From positions 1,104,843 to 1,168,842 of the forward strand of contig NC_052401.1 in the NCBI RefSeq assembly GCF_009389715.1: DNA of 64,000 nucleotides, given 5' to 3'. Below the pieces are notes generated by a model. That model was not told the DNA's origin. It saw nothing but the letters and a program-made list of their open reading frames with translations, and searched no databases. Position numbers and translations under genes: made by a program. Shown here piece by piece: positions 48,639 through 61,500 of the stretch (the stretch's first letter is position 1; every line of letters starts with the position of its first letter). Source of the stretch: Phoenix dactylifera. Lineage: Eukaryota; Streptophyta; Magnoliopsida; Arecales; Arecaceae.

Positions 48639-50446
48639 CAGGGGCGGCCCAAAACATTTGGAGGCCTAAGGCGAACTCACTAGGGGAGGCCTTTTTTTTT
48701 TTAAATGATTAAAAAATTTAATAAGTGTAAAATACTTTAAAATTTTATTTAAGAATTTGGTTGTCTATCTCATTTTGTTTCATTCTTTTTATGTCATTTT
48801 CTAACTCTATTTCGGGTGCATGCTCTGTTGCTAATTTCTGAGTTGAATTTGATGTGGTTTTTTCCTTGTTTGTGACAACAATCTATCTAGAGCTCCTTTT
48901 TGAGATTGAATGAGTTTATCGATTTTTCTTTTCTTTTTGAGTTTTTCATACCCATATTCATACTTTCTATTAAACATTTTAATCTAAAAATAATATTATC
49001 AAACAAAGCAATTAAAAAAACACCACAAACAAATTAAAATATAAAAAAGTTGAAAATGATAAAATTTGATTGTGTCAAAAAAAAACAAACTCAGGTCCCG
49101 ATAAGTAGTGCCGAACTTGATGGGGAGAAGAGACCGAATAGTGCCGAACTCGACGGCAAGAAGAGGCCGAACCGCCGAAGTCACAACCAACCTATAATTG
49201 GACAAAAAAAAAATCAATTGTAGTGTCTCTAACTTGACTAAATCAAAATCAATTGGACCAAAAAATTAATCAGTTGGCCATTTATTTCCTTAGCTTTTCC
49301 TATTATTGTATAACATTAAATGCAATAAGCCAATAACAACAACTTAGAGAAAAACTCCATAAGATAAGCCATGTAAATAGTCAAGAATCCTCTGACAAAT
49401 AAAATAACGAATACAATGTAACAGGGGCGGCCCAAAACATTTAACTACATGTGAAATAGACTCAATAGTCATTAGTGATTAGTCAATAGATAGGCTCACC
49501 ACTGTGGCCCTGCTTGGGAATTGGGATGCTAACGGAGGACGGTGGTCCGTGGACTTTGAAGCAGAGCTGACGAGGCCAGAGCCGCGGAGCGGCGGAGCCC
49601 GGAGGTCGGAGGAGCCGAGGACGGTGAGGAGGAGAGCTGGAGAGGAGATCCGGACTCCAGAGTCCAGAGCAGGGGCGGTCGAGCCTCAAGCCGTCGACGG
49701 GTTCTTGCCTTCTTGGAGCCGGAGGAGGAGCCGAGGAGGACAGTAGCCTTTAGAAGTTGAGGCTAGAGCGGAGCCGGGGAGCTGGAGGCCGGAGGCTGGA
49801 GGTTGGAGGTCGGAGGAGCCGAGGACGGCGAGCAGAGTTGGAGAGGAGATCCGGACTCCAGAGTCCAGAGCAGGGGCGGTCGAGCCTCAAGCCGTCGACG
49901 GGTTCTTGCCTTCTTGGAGCTGGAGGAGGAGCCGAGGAGGACGGGGGCCTTTAGAGGTTTAGAGGCTAGAGCGGAGCCGAGGAGCCGGAGGCCGGAGCCC
50001 GAAGCCGGAGGCTGGAGGTCGGAGGAGCCGAGGACGGCAAAGTGAAGTGAAGAAGCACTGGGGGGACAGCCGGAGAGGAGAACTAAAAAAGCCGAGTCTG
50101 CCGTTCAGCAAAAAAAAAAGGCACCGGTGGAGAAGGGGGGAGAGAAGAGGGGAGCCGGGGAGGAAATGCCCGTTGCCTGTCTCAGCTGTCGTAGGTCGTA
50201 GCCATGCCCGTCGCCCAGGCCGTAGCCTGTCTCAGCTATCTGTCGTCGGGGAGATGGGGACGCACTGTAGCTGCGTAGCCGTCGCCCATCACCCTTCTAG
50301 CTTTTAGATGGGAAAGCTCAAAGCTGTGCAGCCGTGCAGGCAAAAAAAAAAAAAAATCTCCACGAGTCCATGGGAAGAGTGGGGCCTTCCATGAGCTGGG
50401 GGCCTTAGGCGACCGCCTCAGTCGCCTAAGGCCCGAGCCGGCCCTG
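48639..50446. mobile_element. Non-autonomous hAT-type DNA transposon
   Basis: An 1808-bp element flanked by the perfect 8-bp duplication CCTATGGC (48631-48638 and 50447-50454). The ends are inverted: CAGGGGCGGCCC...CCTAAGGCGA at the left, and TCGCCTAAGG...GCCGGCCCTG at the right. CAGGG ends with 8-bp target duplications are typical of hAT elements. No transposase frame exists. The left half is AT-rich. The right half is very GC-rich with about 200-bp internal repeats, and a second copy of the left terminus (about 21 bp) occurs at 49422. Movement would need a hAT transposase supplied in trans. Confidence 0.85.
49601..50040. repeat. GC-rich internal tandem repeat of the hAT-type element
   Basis: Two full units and a partial third of about 201-209 bp. 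Each carries GGAGGTCGGAGGAGCCGAGG, then GAGAGGAGATCCGGACTCCA and GGGTTCTTGCCTTCTTGGAG. Apparent Arg/Gly/Glu-rich frames here come from the repeats. Confidence 0.88.
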
Positions 50447-50858
50447 CCTATGGCCACTATTGCTTTGACGAGGATGGTGGTCATTGTCAAGCCTCGGCCT
50501 CCTCCTCCGCTCGCACGCCCAATGGATCCTGAAGCTGGATGCTAATGCATTCGCTTCATCGTCTAATGGTGGAGATGGATGGAAGAACAGATAAAAGAGA
50601 GGAGAGTGAGAAAAATTAGAGCATTTAAGTTATTTTCTACACCTACATTAACGCTATCATTATTAGCGAGCTGGACGGGAGGGAGCGTGTACTCAAAGGG
50701 TGCAGTATTGAGGTGTAGCTGCCTCTTAACTTAAGCAAAGCCCAGCCTATGAAAAAGTCGGCAGTTTTATGAGTCGCCGCGTGCTGTGTTCTTATTATTA
50801 GCCCAATAGGAGCGATCGCAGAAAGCGAGTTACCTCAAAAAAAAAGGGTGGGTGAGAG
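50447..50858. other. CSN8 upstream region
   Basis: The first 110 bases continue the GC-rich relic interrupted by the hAT-type element. The rest is the CSN8 promoter and leader, with a CCAAT motif near 50802. No obvious TATA box was seen. Confidence 0.45.
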
Positions 50859-53800
50859 ATGATGGATCTCTCGCAGCTCCAAAGCACCCTTGCTTCCAAA
50901 TCGTACGAGAAGATTGCAGACATCTGCGACGAGGTCATGCTCCAGGTAGAAGCCCATCGATTCCCCAGGGTTTTGCTAGGGTTTTCGCTCTCTTTTTGGG
51001 TAAAAAATTCGAATAGCTCTTGGCCTAGTCCTTAAATTAATGATGTTTAATGGAATTGTTGGATCAGGTTGCCTCGAGAGGAATCGCCTTCCAAGAGGAG
51101 TGGCCTTACGCGATCCATCTCCTAGGGCACATCTATGTGAACGATCTGTGAGTTGGCCCCTTTTTATTTGAATTTTCGTCTTTTTTGCCTCTTTTTTTTT
51201 TTGATTCTAAGTATTGATATACTTATGATTGTATGATTGGTTTGTTCAGCAACAGCGCGAGGTTCTTGTGGAAATCGATACCCCAGAGGATCAAAGAGAG
51301 CCGGCCGGAGCTCGTGGCTGCTTGGAAGATTGGGCAATGCCTCTGGAATCGGGACTATGCCGGGGTTTATGGCGCTATCCGTGGCTTCGGGTGGAGCCCT
51401 GAAGTGATTGGTCTCGTCACCACCTTCTCAGGTGAGCATGTAGCGTATATCATTCACCAAGGTTCTAGTTCTTTTGATATCTTTATGTTAAGATGTTGAT
51501 TGGTTTGCTGTTCATCGATTAAGGTTCTTTGTAGATTTTTAGATTTTTGTGTTTCTTGAGAAAAAAAGCCGTATTTTTCTTGCAAAACTGCTATCCTCTC
51601 TCTTAGAGCTATTCAAACACCAATACCAACAGTAGCTCTTTTTCAAACCTGCCAATCTTTCATCTCAAGGTTGTGAGGGACTACAGCGGACTGACTATTT
51701 TGTTTCCCAATTGGAGAAGCTTCCAATAAAGTTGCAGTATGATGGTTACTGCAATAGTTAGGAGATAATAGATGCTTTCTTATATTGATTACCTCTTCAA
51801 AGTAACCCAAGCTGACATTATCACCTGTTCACCTATTCATGAATTCACTTCATTGGTTTGATTTTCCTCACGAGAGATTGATCGGATGTTGGTGGACAGG
51901 TAGTTTTTGGAGGCAGGTGTAATTGGTGAAAATCTGTTTTGCTTCTCTGGATCATGTGATTATAACCTTGCAGTTGTTTACTTGTTTTCTTCCTCAGTAA
52001 CTCTCTCCAGTCATGTTTTAGGAAGAGATAGAAAGAAAAGAGTTTGTCTTACTAAACAAAATGCATATATCATTTTCTGCTCCCAATCAGATTGGATTTG
52101 TCACAACAATAACGAGAACACGCCCCTGCACTACCTACAGTTGCTGGTTCTCTGCATATTTCATAGTGCTGGTCTCTCTGGCCACTTGTATCAACATGTG
52201 CATCATAAATATAATTACCTGCATGAGTGGGTTATGGGAGTACATTAGTGCACATGGTTAGTGACAGTATGAGATTCCAACATACGCATATGCTCATGCT
52301 ATGTTATAGGTATTTTTTTTTGAAATAATTCCTTGAATCGCTTGATGATTAATTGAACTATGTCTTGAGATATAAGTTTAAAGTTTTTTACAGAATTTTT
52401 TTTTGAATGATTTCTCAATATCTGATGGTGCAGAGAACTATACAAAAAAGATGTTTCAGCTTTTAACTTCTGCATATTCAACAATTACTGTTGCTGATGT
52501 AGCTCACTTTGTGGGAATGAGCGAGGATGATGCCACAAACTGTATGTTTCTAAATCCTTTTGGCCATATGAATTGACTGCATGTGTTTGATTAACATTTG
52601 GAACTTTTCTTCCTAGAAATGTAAATGAAGCAACATTGCAATCTGAGCATGGAGTGTTTTACAGCTCATTCCTATGTGCTGCTGGTCTGATTGTGTTGTG
52701 ATCTTAATTGCTGCTTAATTTATCGGCCTTTCTTCCATCACTAATTGGATACTTTGTCTGATTGATTAGTGCACAGGAAAATCTTTTTGATCCATTATTT
52801 ATTGAAAAATCTGGATCAAGCTTTTTTCTCTAATTGCATGATTGTTATAAAGTTTTTCTTATCATTGTAACTGTTTGGTTTTGAGTTGTTTTTTCCTTTC
52901 TTTTTTTTTGTGTGTGTGAGGAAAGGGGGCAAAGGAGGGGGAGGTCAAACTTTCTCAATTAATGCTGCTGAGACAAACTCTTATCCGACCTGATGTTTTG
53001 TATAACATCATTTATACTAGAACTCACATCTGCCATTTTTCCAAAATAAATGTAACCCATTCTTGAGAGCATGTTATTGTAGGTTTGGCAATTCCTTCTC
53101 TCTCATATCTTCTCTGCACAGATTTCTCCATATCAAAATTCACTCATCCATTAATTCCAAGATCCCATATAAATATCAATCACATTATTTAATTTACTAG
53201 TGGATCATGACTAATCTCATGAGAGAGTGAGCAGTTTACCAAGCATGCATGCATCACAGAGAGAGAGAGAGAGAGTGAGAGAACCAAACTCTATTTTTCT
53301 TCTTGTTAGTTTTGCGTGATGCTATGTTTCATAATGCTGGAATATGTACAGATAGATAGTTTGTTCTGCAATGTAATCAATATTTTATTATTGTCACTTA
53401 ATGCTAACATATTTTTGTTGGGATGGAGTGGCATGCCTTTCTTTTGCTCTTTTCATTGAGATGGTTTAAGAAACTAGTAGCTATAACATTTGTTTTCTTT
53501 TTACAAGCAAGCAAGTTTATTGGAAATAATTGAGCGCTTTGAAAATCATCTTTTGTCAACCAGCCATTTGTTTTCAACTTCTATTTAGCAATCAATTTTG
53601 AAATTATGAAGACAAATCATAGATATGGTGATTGCATTTTCAAGAAATGCCTTTTTAAATAAAATTTGTGCCATATTAGCTTATGAGTTAATAACCTCGA
53701 AGTTGCTAATCCATAGTTAGAACTCAACAAAGTTAAGTTCTCGGGGATACAGTTTGCTTAATATTGATGGCAGTATCTAATCAGCCAATCTCCTACTGAA

Positions 53801-56800
53801 GAAAAGCTATGGTGCAGTTGTTATCCTGACTTCAGATTTCTCAGCTCTACCTGCGATGTGAAGTTTAAGACTGGCTTATAAGCACCTGAATTATAAAGAT
53901 AAGGCAGGTGTTTCTTCTGTTTGTGCCATCCATTTTCTATTCTTTCTCACTCCCCTTCATGATTCCACCTTGAATGCTGCCACCAGCCACTTTTCACTTC
54001 CAGATTGGATGCATGATGCTCTGATTTGCTTTTCTTGTATAGCAAATTTTAGCAGCCGGGCATCACAAATCCTACGATATGTCATGCCAGGATCAAATAG
54101 CAAAGCATTTGATATGTAACTAGAAATGGCTGTCAGCCTGTTGAGTCAAGGTAGAATAAGTGTGGGAAGGGTCGAATGAGTAGGGGTGGCAATGGGTGGG
54201 TCAGATTCATGATGAATTGAGACATAGGTATTGTCCTAAAAAATATATGTGCGCCAATGTCTCATGTGAAAACTTTCCTATTCACAAAATACACCCTTTC
54301 CTATTCTCAAAATACCCCTCTCCCATAATACCCTTATTAATACTTTTAAGTATTTTTAAGTTTTTAAACTTTTTATCCTCAAAATACCCTTATCCCAAAG
54401 CACTAATAAATTTCTTTTGGAGATGATTGTGTGGCCATTAGATTTAATTTGTAGAAAATCAACCATCCAAACAACTTTGTCCCATGAAGACACTCATATG
54501 TTTAGTGATACCATCTAATTCTTTAACTCTAAAGTTCCCATTAACATATACCATCCTGCTATTTGCCATTGGATCTGTTGATGGATCACCATCTCCAAGC
54601 CTGGCAAGTCCAGTCTTGTTATTGGGTTTACCTCACCAAATCCTTCTTTCTCTGAGCTCTCCCATCACAATTCCAATCTGAAAGACATCCTATTTCTTTT
54701 ATCTCCTCCAAATCCTAATCTTGACCTATGTTCCTTCCCAACTCGTGTGACCATGTCTCTGACCATCTTTCTCTTCAATAATAAAGGAAGAGTGGGCTTC
54801 CATGCTTTTAGTCCAGAACCAGGGAACCTGGAAAAGAAATTCCAAGTTCTCATGCCCAGCTAACCTTGTCCCGGAGGTTTTGAATATATATTTTAAGCTG
54901 CAACTTGAAAGTTAATTAAAAACAGATCATTGTTCCTATAATTTTTTGGTCTTTGTTTATGTAAATACGATCAAGCAGAAATTGATAATAAAAATTCTAA
55001 AAGAAAACAGTTTTACATAAGGCTTCTTTAATCTCGTTGAAATGCATTATAATTGCTGAGCACTAGCCATGTGCATCACAGTAAACCAGGAATAAAAATG
55101 TAGCTGCTTGATGGATCTTCTTAAACATGAAAATTAGAAGTGAAATTAGAATTTGAGAGAGAAAGCATGCAAAAGATAAGGCCATAACAAGAACATGCCT
55201 GATTAAACTAAAAGTAGATGTTCGCTGAATCTAAATGTCATTGTGAAAAAAATGGAGTTTGGATGTTTTGGAATAGACTCCCAAAGAGAAGCAGGGAGAG
55301 AACTTAAAAGAGGGATTAAAGAAAGATCACCACAAACTTCATAGGCCAACCATGTGAACAGGTAGATTACCAGGCAGCTTGGAGATCACAATCACCAGCA
55401 GATACAGCAGCGAATTATAGGGAAGCATATATATCCAAACTATGACTGACACGGGGGTAGAAAATCCTGACTGCTTTTTTGTTTTTTCGAGAGTACTCTC
55501 CAACTTCTATTATTTTTCTGTTGACTTTCCTTGAATTAGATATGAACTTTTTTGAGGTCCTACAATAGAATTGTGGTATATAAATTGTAAAACATATTTT
55601 CTTCTTCCCACAACCAAAGCTCAGTCTAGACCCCCTTCAATGTCAAAGATGTCCCACAAGCGATATATATGATATTTATGGGGTTAGTGATTCGTTTGAT
55701 TTAAAGGTGTCTATGACTCATGCAGATTAGCTATCCATTATTTATGCAAGATTATTCCCACTTCTCCATAAATCTTTCTTTCTTTCTTTTTTAATTATGA
55801 GCCAATCTTTGGGTCATGTTCGTGCTTCTCTTGTTCATATTATGTCAGATTAGATTCAGCTATTCTCTGTTGGTTAGAAAACCTTAAATCTAATGTTAAA
55901 TTGCGCAGCTTTTTTAGTCTTGACCCACTAAGCTAAACCAAAAATTTCTAATAGGTCTTAGATTGGATGCAATATAGCCTAAACAAGGTCCAATTTGAAA
56001 GTTGGACTTGCAATTGAAGATTTGGATATAAAATGTTCCAAAGCTTGTTGGGATTGAAAATATCAGAGTCAAGTTCGATGTGGATGGTCATTTACAATAA
56101 TGTTATGTCAAGTTACAGCTAGGTATTTTGTTAGTTGGATATAGACTTTGATTAACATTAACATAAAGGATAAGAATTTCTCTTGTATTAATATAATAAT
56201 GTTGCAACTTGGCTAACTGAATATGTCATAAAATTATGCTTTTGGTTAGTTATTTATGACGTATTTATACTATTAGTTAAAAAAATGTTAAATACTATTC
56301 ATTTAAATAAAATTTATTAGATTATGAATTTTCAACCTTTGTGAAATTTTAGAGTTTAGTTGCAATGTTTGAAGTCTAACGTTGTCTTTAATGACAACTT
56401 GCATTATAACTTAGCTAGATTTAAGAGAACTGTCAATTCAAACCTGAGCTGTTCGATAAATGAGTCAAATATCGATACCTAAGCAAGAAACATGATCCGA
56501 CCAATGTAACTTGTTTGATATAAGCAGGCCAAGTTGGGTTGGGTCTATGATGGCACAGTTAAACAGTTAAACTGACACAGATAACCTGATTTGATGGTGT
56601 AACCTATTAAAACATAGACTCTTAACAGGTTAGCTATGGGTTAAATGGGTCTGGGTTAGGTCATAAATAATCATGTTGACCCAACCCTGTTTATGGCAAA
56701 GCCAAGCCTGGTAATTCCCAAATGGGTTTGCGTTGGGTTTGCAGGTCCCAGGCAAGGACTGTCACGCCTGCCCCCTGCTAATGAGTGTTAGAGACACGAC

Positions 56801-57194
56801 ACCTCCAATCTGACAAATCTGGATACTTTGTGTATCATGCCTTATGTTTGGATCTTGGAAAGCCTTGTCTACAAAATGTAGTATGAACTTCTACAGAAGA
56901 CAGTTTCATGCCATCTTGATTTGCCATCCTTGTATGGCATTCAAATCACCTCAGAACCCCTTTCTTTAAATAGCTAATTGATTCAAGTGCCCTAAGAGTT
57001 AAGGTTTTGTATTATTTCTACTGATACCTTACTTTCTGTGGCTGGTACGTGCAGATGCGCTGCAGCAAGGTTGGACTTTGGATTCATCTTCGCAGATGCT
57101 GACTGTTAGGAAGCCAAAGATCACTACAGAGCAGAAGTTAGACCCTAGCAAACTCCAGCGTTTGACAGAATTTGTTTTCCACCTGGAGCACTGA
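50859..57194 (+). CDS. CSN8: COP9 signalosome subunit 8
   Basis: CSN8 is the smallest PCI subunit of the COP9 signalosome, which removes Nedd8/RUB from cullins and controls CRL ubiquitin ligases and light-dependent development. Five exons (50859-50945, 51068-51147, 51250-51431, 52434-52541, 57055-57194) splice in phase with GT-AG introns to 198 residues; Arabidopsis CSN8 is 197. Recognisable blocks: SKSYEKIADICDEVMLQVAS, EEWPYAIHLLGHIYVND, SARFLWKSIPQRIKE, LWNRDYAGVYGAIRGF, KKMFQLLTSAYSTITVADVA, FVGMSEDDATNYALQQGW and the C-terminus KLQRLTEFVFHLEH. The PCI fold covers most of the middle. The start is ATGATG; either Met gives MDLSQL, and I took the first. The last intron is 4.5 kb, far longer than the others, and rich in degenerate repeats. 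It is convergent with SYP61. Confidence 0.96.
52542..57054 (+). other. Large last intron of CSN8
   Basis: 4513 bp, AT-rich. It contains a short GA run (about 53260-53284), a GGGGTGGCAATGGG-type repeat start near 54182, and a segment at about 56460-56750 with GGGTTGGGTC and GGTTAAATGGGTC motifs of a dispersed plant repeat. No nested gene was seen; frames at 54196-54853 have no domain. Confidence 0.6.
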
Positions 57195-58526
57195 TCTCCT
57201 TTGCATTTTAAAGAGTTTTTTCCTTCACTGCTGTTAGTCAAATTGTGGATATCCATTGGATTTTTTGGGAGCAATTTAAGGAAGCATGCTCTGATTCTGC
57301 TCAGACGATGAGGGTTCGGTAATGGTTGTTGCTGCCATGTGCTACTGGGCTGCCTTACAATGGTCAAATTAAAAGCTTGTCTTCATGGCTCCGTTAGAAA
57401 CTAGATATATTGCACCAACATTGCAATGCGAGCATGCTGCATGTCGGACCGAAGTTATTTTGGAGTTGGAAGTTGAATCTAAGATAGGCATACCCAAAAT
57501 GAATGAAGGTGGATGACTGTATCTTCTCACATTGCAAAGTACTCCCAAAATGCTTTCTGTTTTTAGCTTGCGTGGAAACTTATTATCGGAGCATGGTTTA
57601 CCGTACCCCATGAGCAAAAGGGACCGTGCAGATAAAAGAAATGCAGGGGACAATAGGAACGACAACAGAGGCAGTTCTAGCAGTCGAATATAATTTGAGA
57701 CATGCATCATGATCATTGTCTCATAAATTCTTTAGATTTTGAAAGATGGAGCAGGGGAAAGGGGAGGGGTGATTCTCTGATCAGAGGGATGCTACTCGCC
57801 ATCTCGAGCACGGGCTTCACCTCATTATAATACAATGTTGTAGTATGATAAATATAAATATAAGATCATACAATGTTATAATAATAAATATCATTATTAA
57901 TATATCATACACAGATGTACACGTTCTACCCAAGTTCAGATCAAAGAAGGAACTGGTAATGTGAAAAAAAGAAGAAGAAAGCATTAGAATGTCGTCGAGT
58001 TATAAAACAGGGTCAAATACAAATCTAGCAAACCTTGTTGAGCCAGAACGGTTATTTTTCTTGATAAAATGATTTGTACAGACCTGGAATAGTTTGACAA
58101 TGCAATTTTGAGCTGCCCGTTGACGTTTTGCAAGAATTTAGAATTTTGCGTATTATCATAAGCAAGTTATTCAAAGTTTCAAAATGATTTTGATGTGCGA
58201 CCATAAAAAATCTTTGCCACATCTATAAAAATCAACCACTGACCTGAGTCAGTGATAAATAGGCTCCCTTTAAGTAAAATGAAATAAAAATTCTTAGGTG
58301 AAGAATTATAAGAGCTCGCTGATGTTTGAGCAGATGCTCCGCTTTAGGTAATACAGTTGATGCTTCAGAATTCAAAAACTAAGATGCATGGGTGACCCTT
58401 CATGATTCGAGTGATATATGAATATCTATCCACTAGTGATATATTTGAAGATTTCAAATCTTTTTAAACCTTTGCTTACATCTTCCATTCGACAAAATAC
58501 TCAGTCAAACAATGTTATTCTGTTTT
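57195..58526. other. Convergent intergenic region between CSN8 and SYP61
   Basis: It holds the 3' UTRs of both genes. Two minus-strand frames (57029-57367, 57369-57716) overlap or follow the CSN8 terminal exon and have no domain support. Confidence 0.55.
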
Positions 58527-61500
58527 CTATGTAAAGAAGACTAAAACAAAAAGAATAATAAAAAGAACTGTCAAGAATGCTATCATCATAAGTTGTCCCT
58601 TTGCGCCAGCCTTCTTCATAACCCTGGCCACTTTTTTCTGCACACAATAAGTGTTTTCTCAATTTAATAATGCTTTTTGGCACTTTGGAGGTGAAGAAGA
58701 AGAACAAAAGGAGAGGAAAGGAAAGGAGAAGACTAGAAAATATGATATTTGACTGGATTTACAGTTGAATCATAATTTGCTATATTAAAAGGATCAAAAG
58801 AATATAGGAATCAGAACTATATAAAGAAGGAAAGAAAATGCAGCCATCTTTTAAACAAAGAATGCAAAAACACACCTGAACAAAATCAAGCCTATTCGAA
58901 GTAGTTTCCATTTCCATGCTTAGTTCATCCAAAATTCTTTCCTGTGTCACCATGAAAAGTTATGCACGCCGATAATGAATTAAAATTGCCACTACCGAGA
59001 TATTGTAAAGCAGGAATTAAAACAGTCTCCTGCACTACTGCACTTGTAAATGAGCAAATATCAATCCTGCTGCATCGTAACTAAGAAACTAAACACAACC
59101 AACATATGATCTATGAATCACTGCAGGAAGCAAGGTTCATGTAACATACAAATTGAGACAATCAAAACACTTAGCCGACCCAGCCAAGAAGCATATTTAC
59201 ATGTCGATGAAATAATAATGACATGCTGGATAATTCTCTGAAGAGAGATCCTATCATTGTATTATTTTATAGAAGAAAGTGAAAAACATCTTATCTGAAC
59301 TATATCTACACCAATTGAACCATATCGTCAAAGCAATTTAATCTAGACATAAAATAAAAAATTGGCACAAACACGAAAATACCTGCCCAACAAGTTCTTC
59401 ATGTATGGTGAGTCCTACACCACCTATTCTCTGAATACTGTCACTTAGCTCATCCAGCTCCTCATCTTGTCGCCTGTATTATCATTGGGCATGTATAAGC
59501 GGCCAGTGAAATAAAATTGCTCATCAAGAGCCTTAACTCAAAGACTTGGCCATGCAATGAAACAAGTTAAACCAGTGCAATCAGAAGGCAATTAAAATAG
59601 TGAGTTTTCTTTTGTTAATTTGATGCATTCTTCTCCACGATGTGGATCCCCATGGATGCAGACAAGTTTCTCTAAATCAACAAAGAAGAAAACTATATTA
59701 CATGGTCCTTTCAGTTAGTATAATGTACCTGTACATAGTACCCAGGCATGGGACTTGATATGAGGCCTATGTACAAGTCTATAAAGAAAAAAATATTAGA
59801 TTCTAGAAGGGCCTGCCACATGCACCAATACCCAACACAAGTGCCTATATCCATGCCCCCATCGGAAGAAAATGACAGCAGGGCACCAACATTCTTCAAT
59901 GCCTTGGAGGAATTATAGTTAAAGCCTTGGCCAGCCTGATTCTGCCTCTCCCCATGGATTGAAACCCTGACCTCACATAGATAGTGCAACACATCCTATT
60001 TTGTTCAATAAATCTAGTCAAACTATTTTTTCAAAAGAATCACTTGATGGCTGGTCCTTAACTGAATAAGTAATTTCATTTAGTTAGTGATTTCCAAAAT
60101 TTGATAGCAGAAAGTGTTCGATTAATAAGATTTTAGACCATGTCCACTATATATATGGAAGGACAGGTTCAAGTAAATAATGAAGAGATAAAATCATCAT
60201 TACTTTATTAGGAGCAGCTGACGATCTGATTCTGAAGAGATAAAATCATCATTGTTGGCAATGAAGTGGTTTGATCTGCCTGCCTGAGAAGCATGACCAC
60301 TTGGAAGTCTTATCAGCTCTTGTTGCATACCATTGATTGAACTGCTCTTCCCCTTTCCAGCTTCTACAGCTCTCCTCACAGTACCAACCTAGAAATTTCA
60401 TCAGAACATCTGATATACTTCCCTAGTTTAGGGATGATGAAACAACAAAACCCAAAAGGGTTAATGGAAAACCTAAATCTGACGATTATATGAAGTCTAC
60501 CTGATTATGAGCAGTGCTAGTCCATTTTCGACGTCTTTCAACTTCAACATCTTCAAGGCCATACCACGCTGGATCTCTTGCAGCAACTGCAATTGCCTTC
60601 TTCATTTCATCCACCTTTCAAGGAAGATAAGATTATAAATTCAACCAAAGAATTGTAGCACAACAAAAGAACATGAACAGACAAAAGCTTAGCTAAATAT
60701 CAGCTATACAGTGCCAGTAGTGGCGGAATGTCATCCAAATCAAAGGGGCAAAAACAATCTTCCATTTCATGTCCGATTTTGCTTGTTCACTACCTCACAA
60801 TGTAATATGTCAGGAACTCAGTATATTGACATGTTGATAAGTAAGACACTGCTTAGAAGTAGAAGAAGTGGAAATAGACAACATGAATATTATCCATGGT
60901 CCCAATACCTGCCACTCAATGCTTTCACAGCTGGCAAGGAACTCTTTTGTTAGATGAACATGCTCTCCAGTGTCTGAAGGGGTCTGCTTCCATTGGTGAA
61001 AAGTAGCTTGAAGTTTATCAATCTGCCACCATTTATACAAAAGATAAAGAGGAGATGGTTTGTATCTAAAACAAGCAGAAACAATTAAGTCACATATAGG
61101 AAAGGATGCCCGATATCTATCAAGATAGCTGGAATGCACAATTAACATATTTATCGAAAGATGCATTTTTCATCAATGAATGTAGAAAGAGATGCATGCT
61201 ATCTAAACTTAAAGAACTCTGGTCCTCTCCTATAGAGTCTCAAACACTTATAGAATGTTTAAACTGAGAAATGGAGCCTCTATATATAACAACTGTCACT
61301 CACAATTATATATTTGCAAGTTAAAGAAAAACAGCGGAATATATGTCTATATATTACAACTATCATTCGCAATTACTTATCACGTAAACCTACCTAAAAG
61401 AGGAAAAAAATAAATCACTGTTCACTATGTCTATCAACGCCTTTTCGGCCTCATTCTCCTAATCCACTGACCCCTCAGCACGAAGATACAGCCACTCAGT

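Noticed and set aside
49504-50307. Arg/Gly/Glu-rich plus-strand frames of about 65-86 codons
   Set aside because: Produced by the GC-rich tandem repeats of the hAT-type element.
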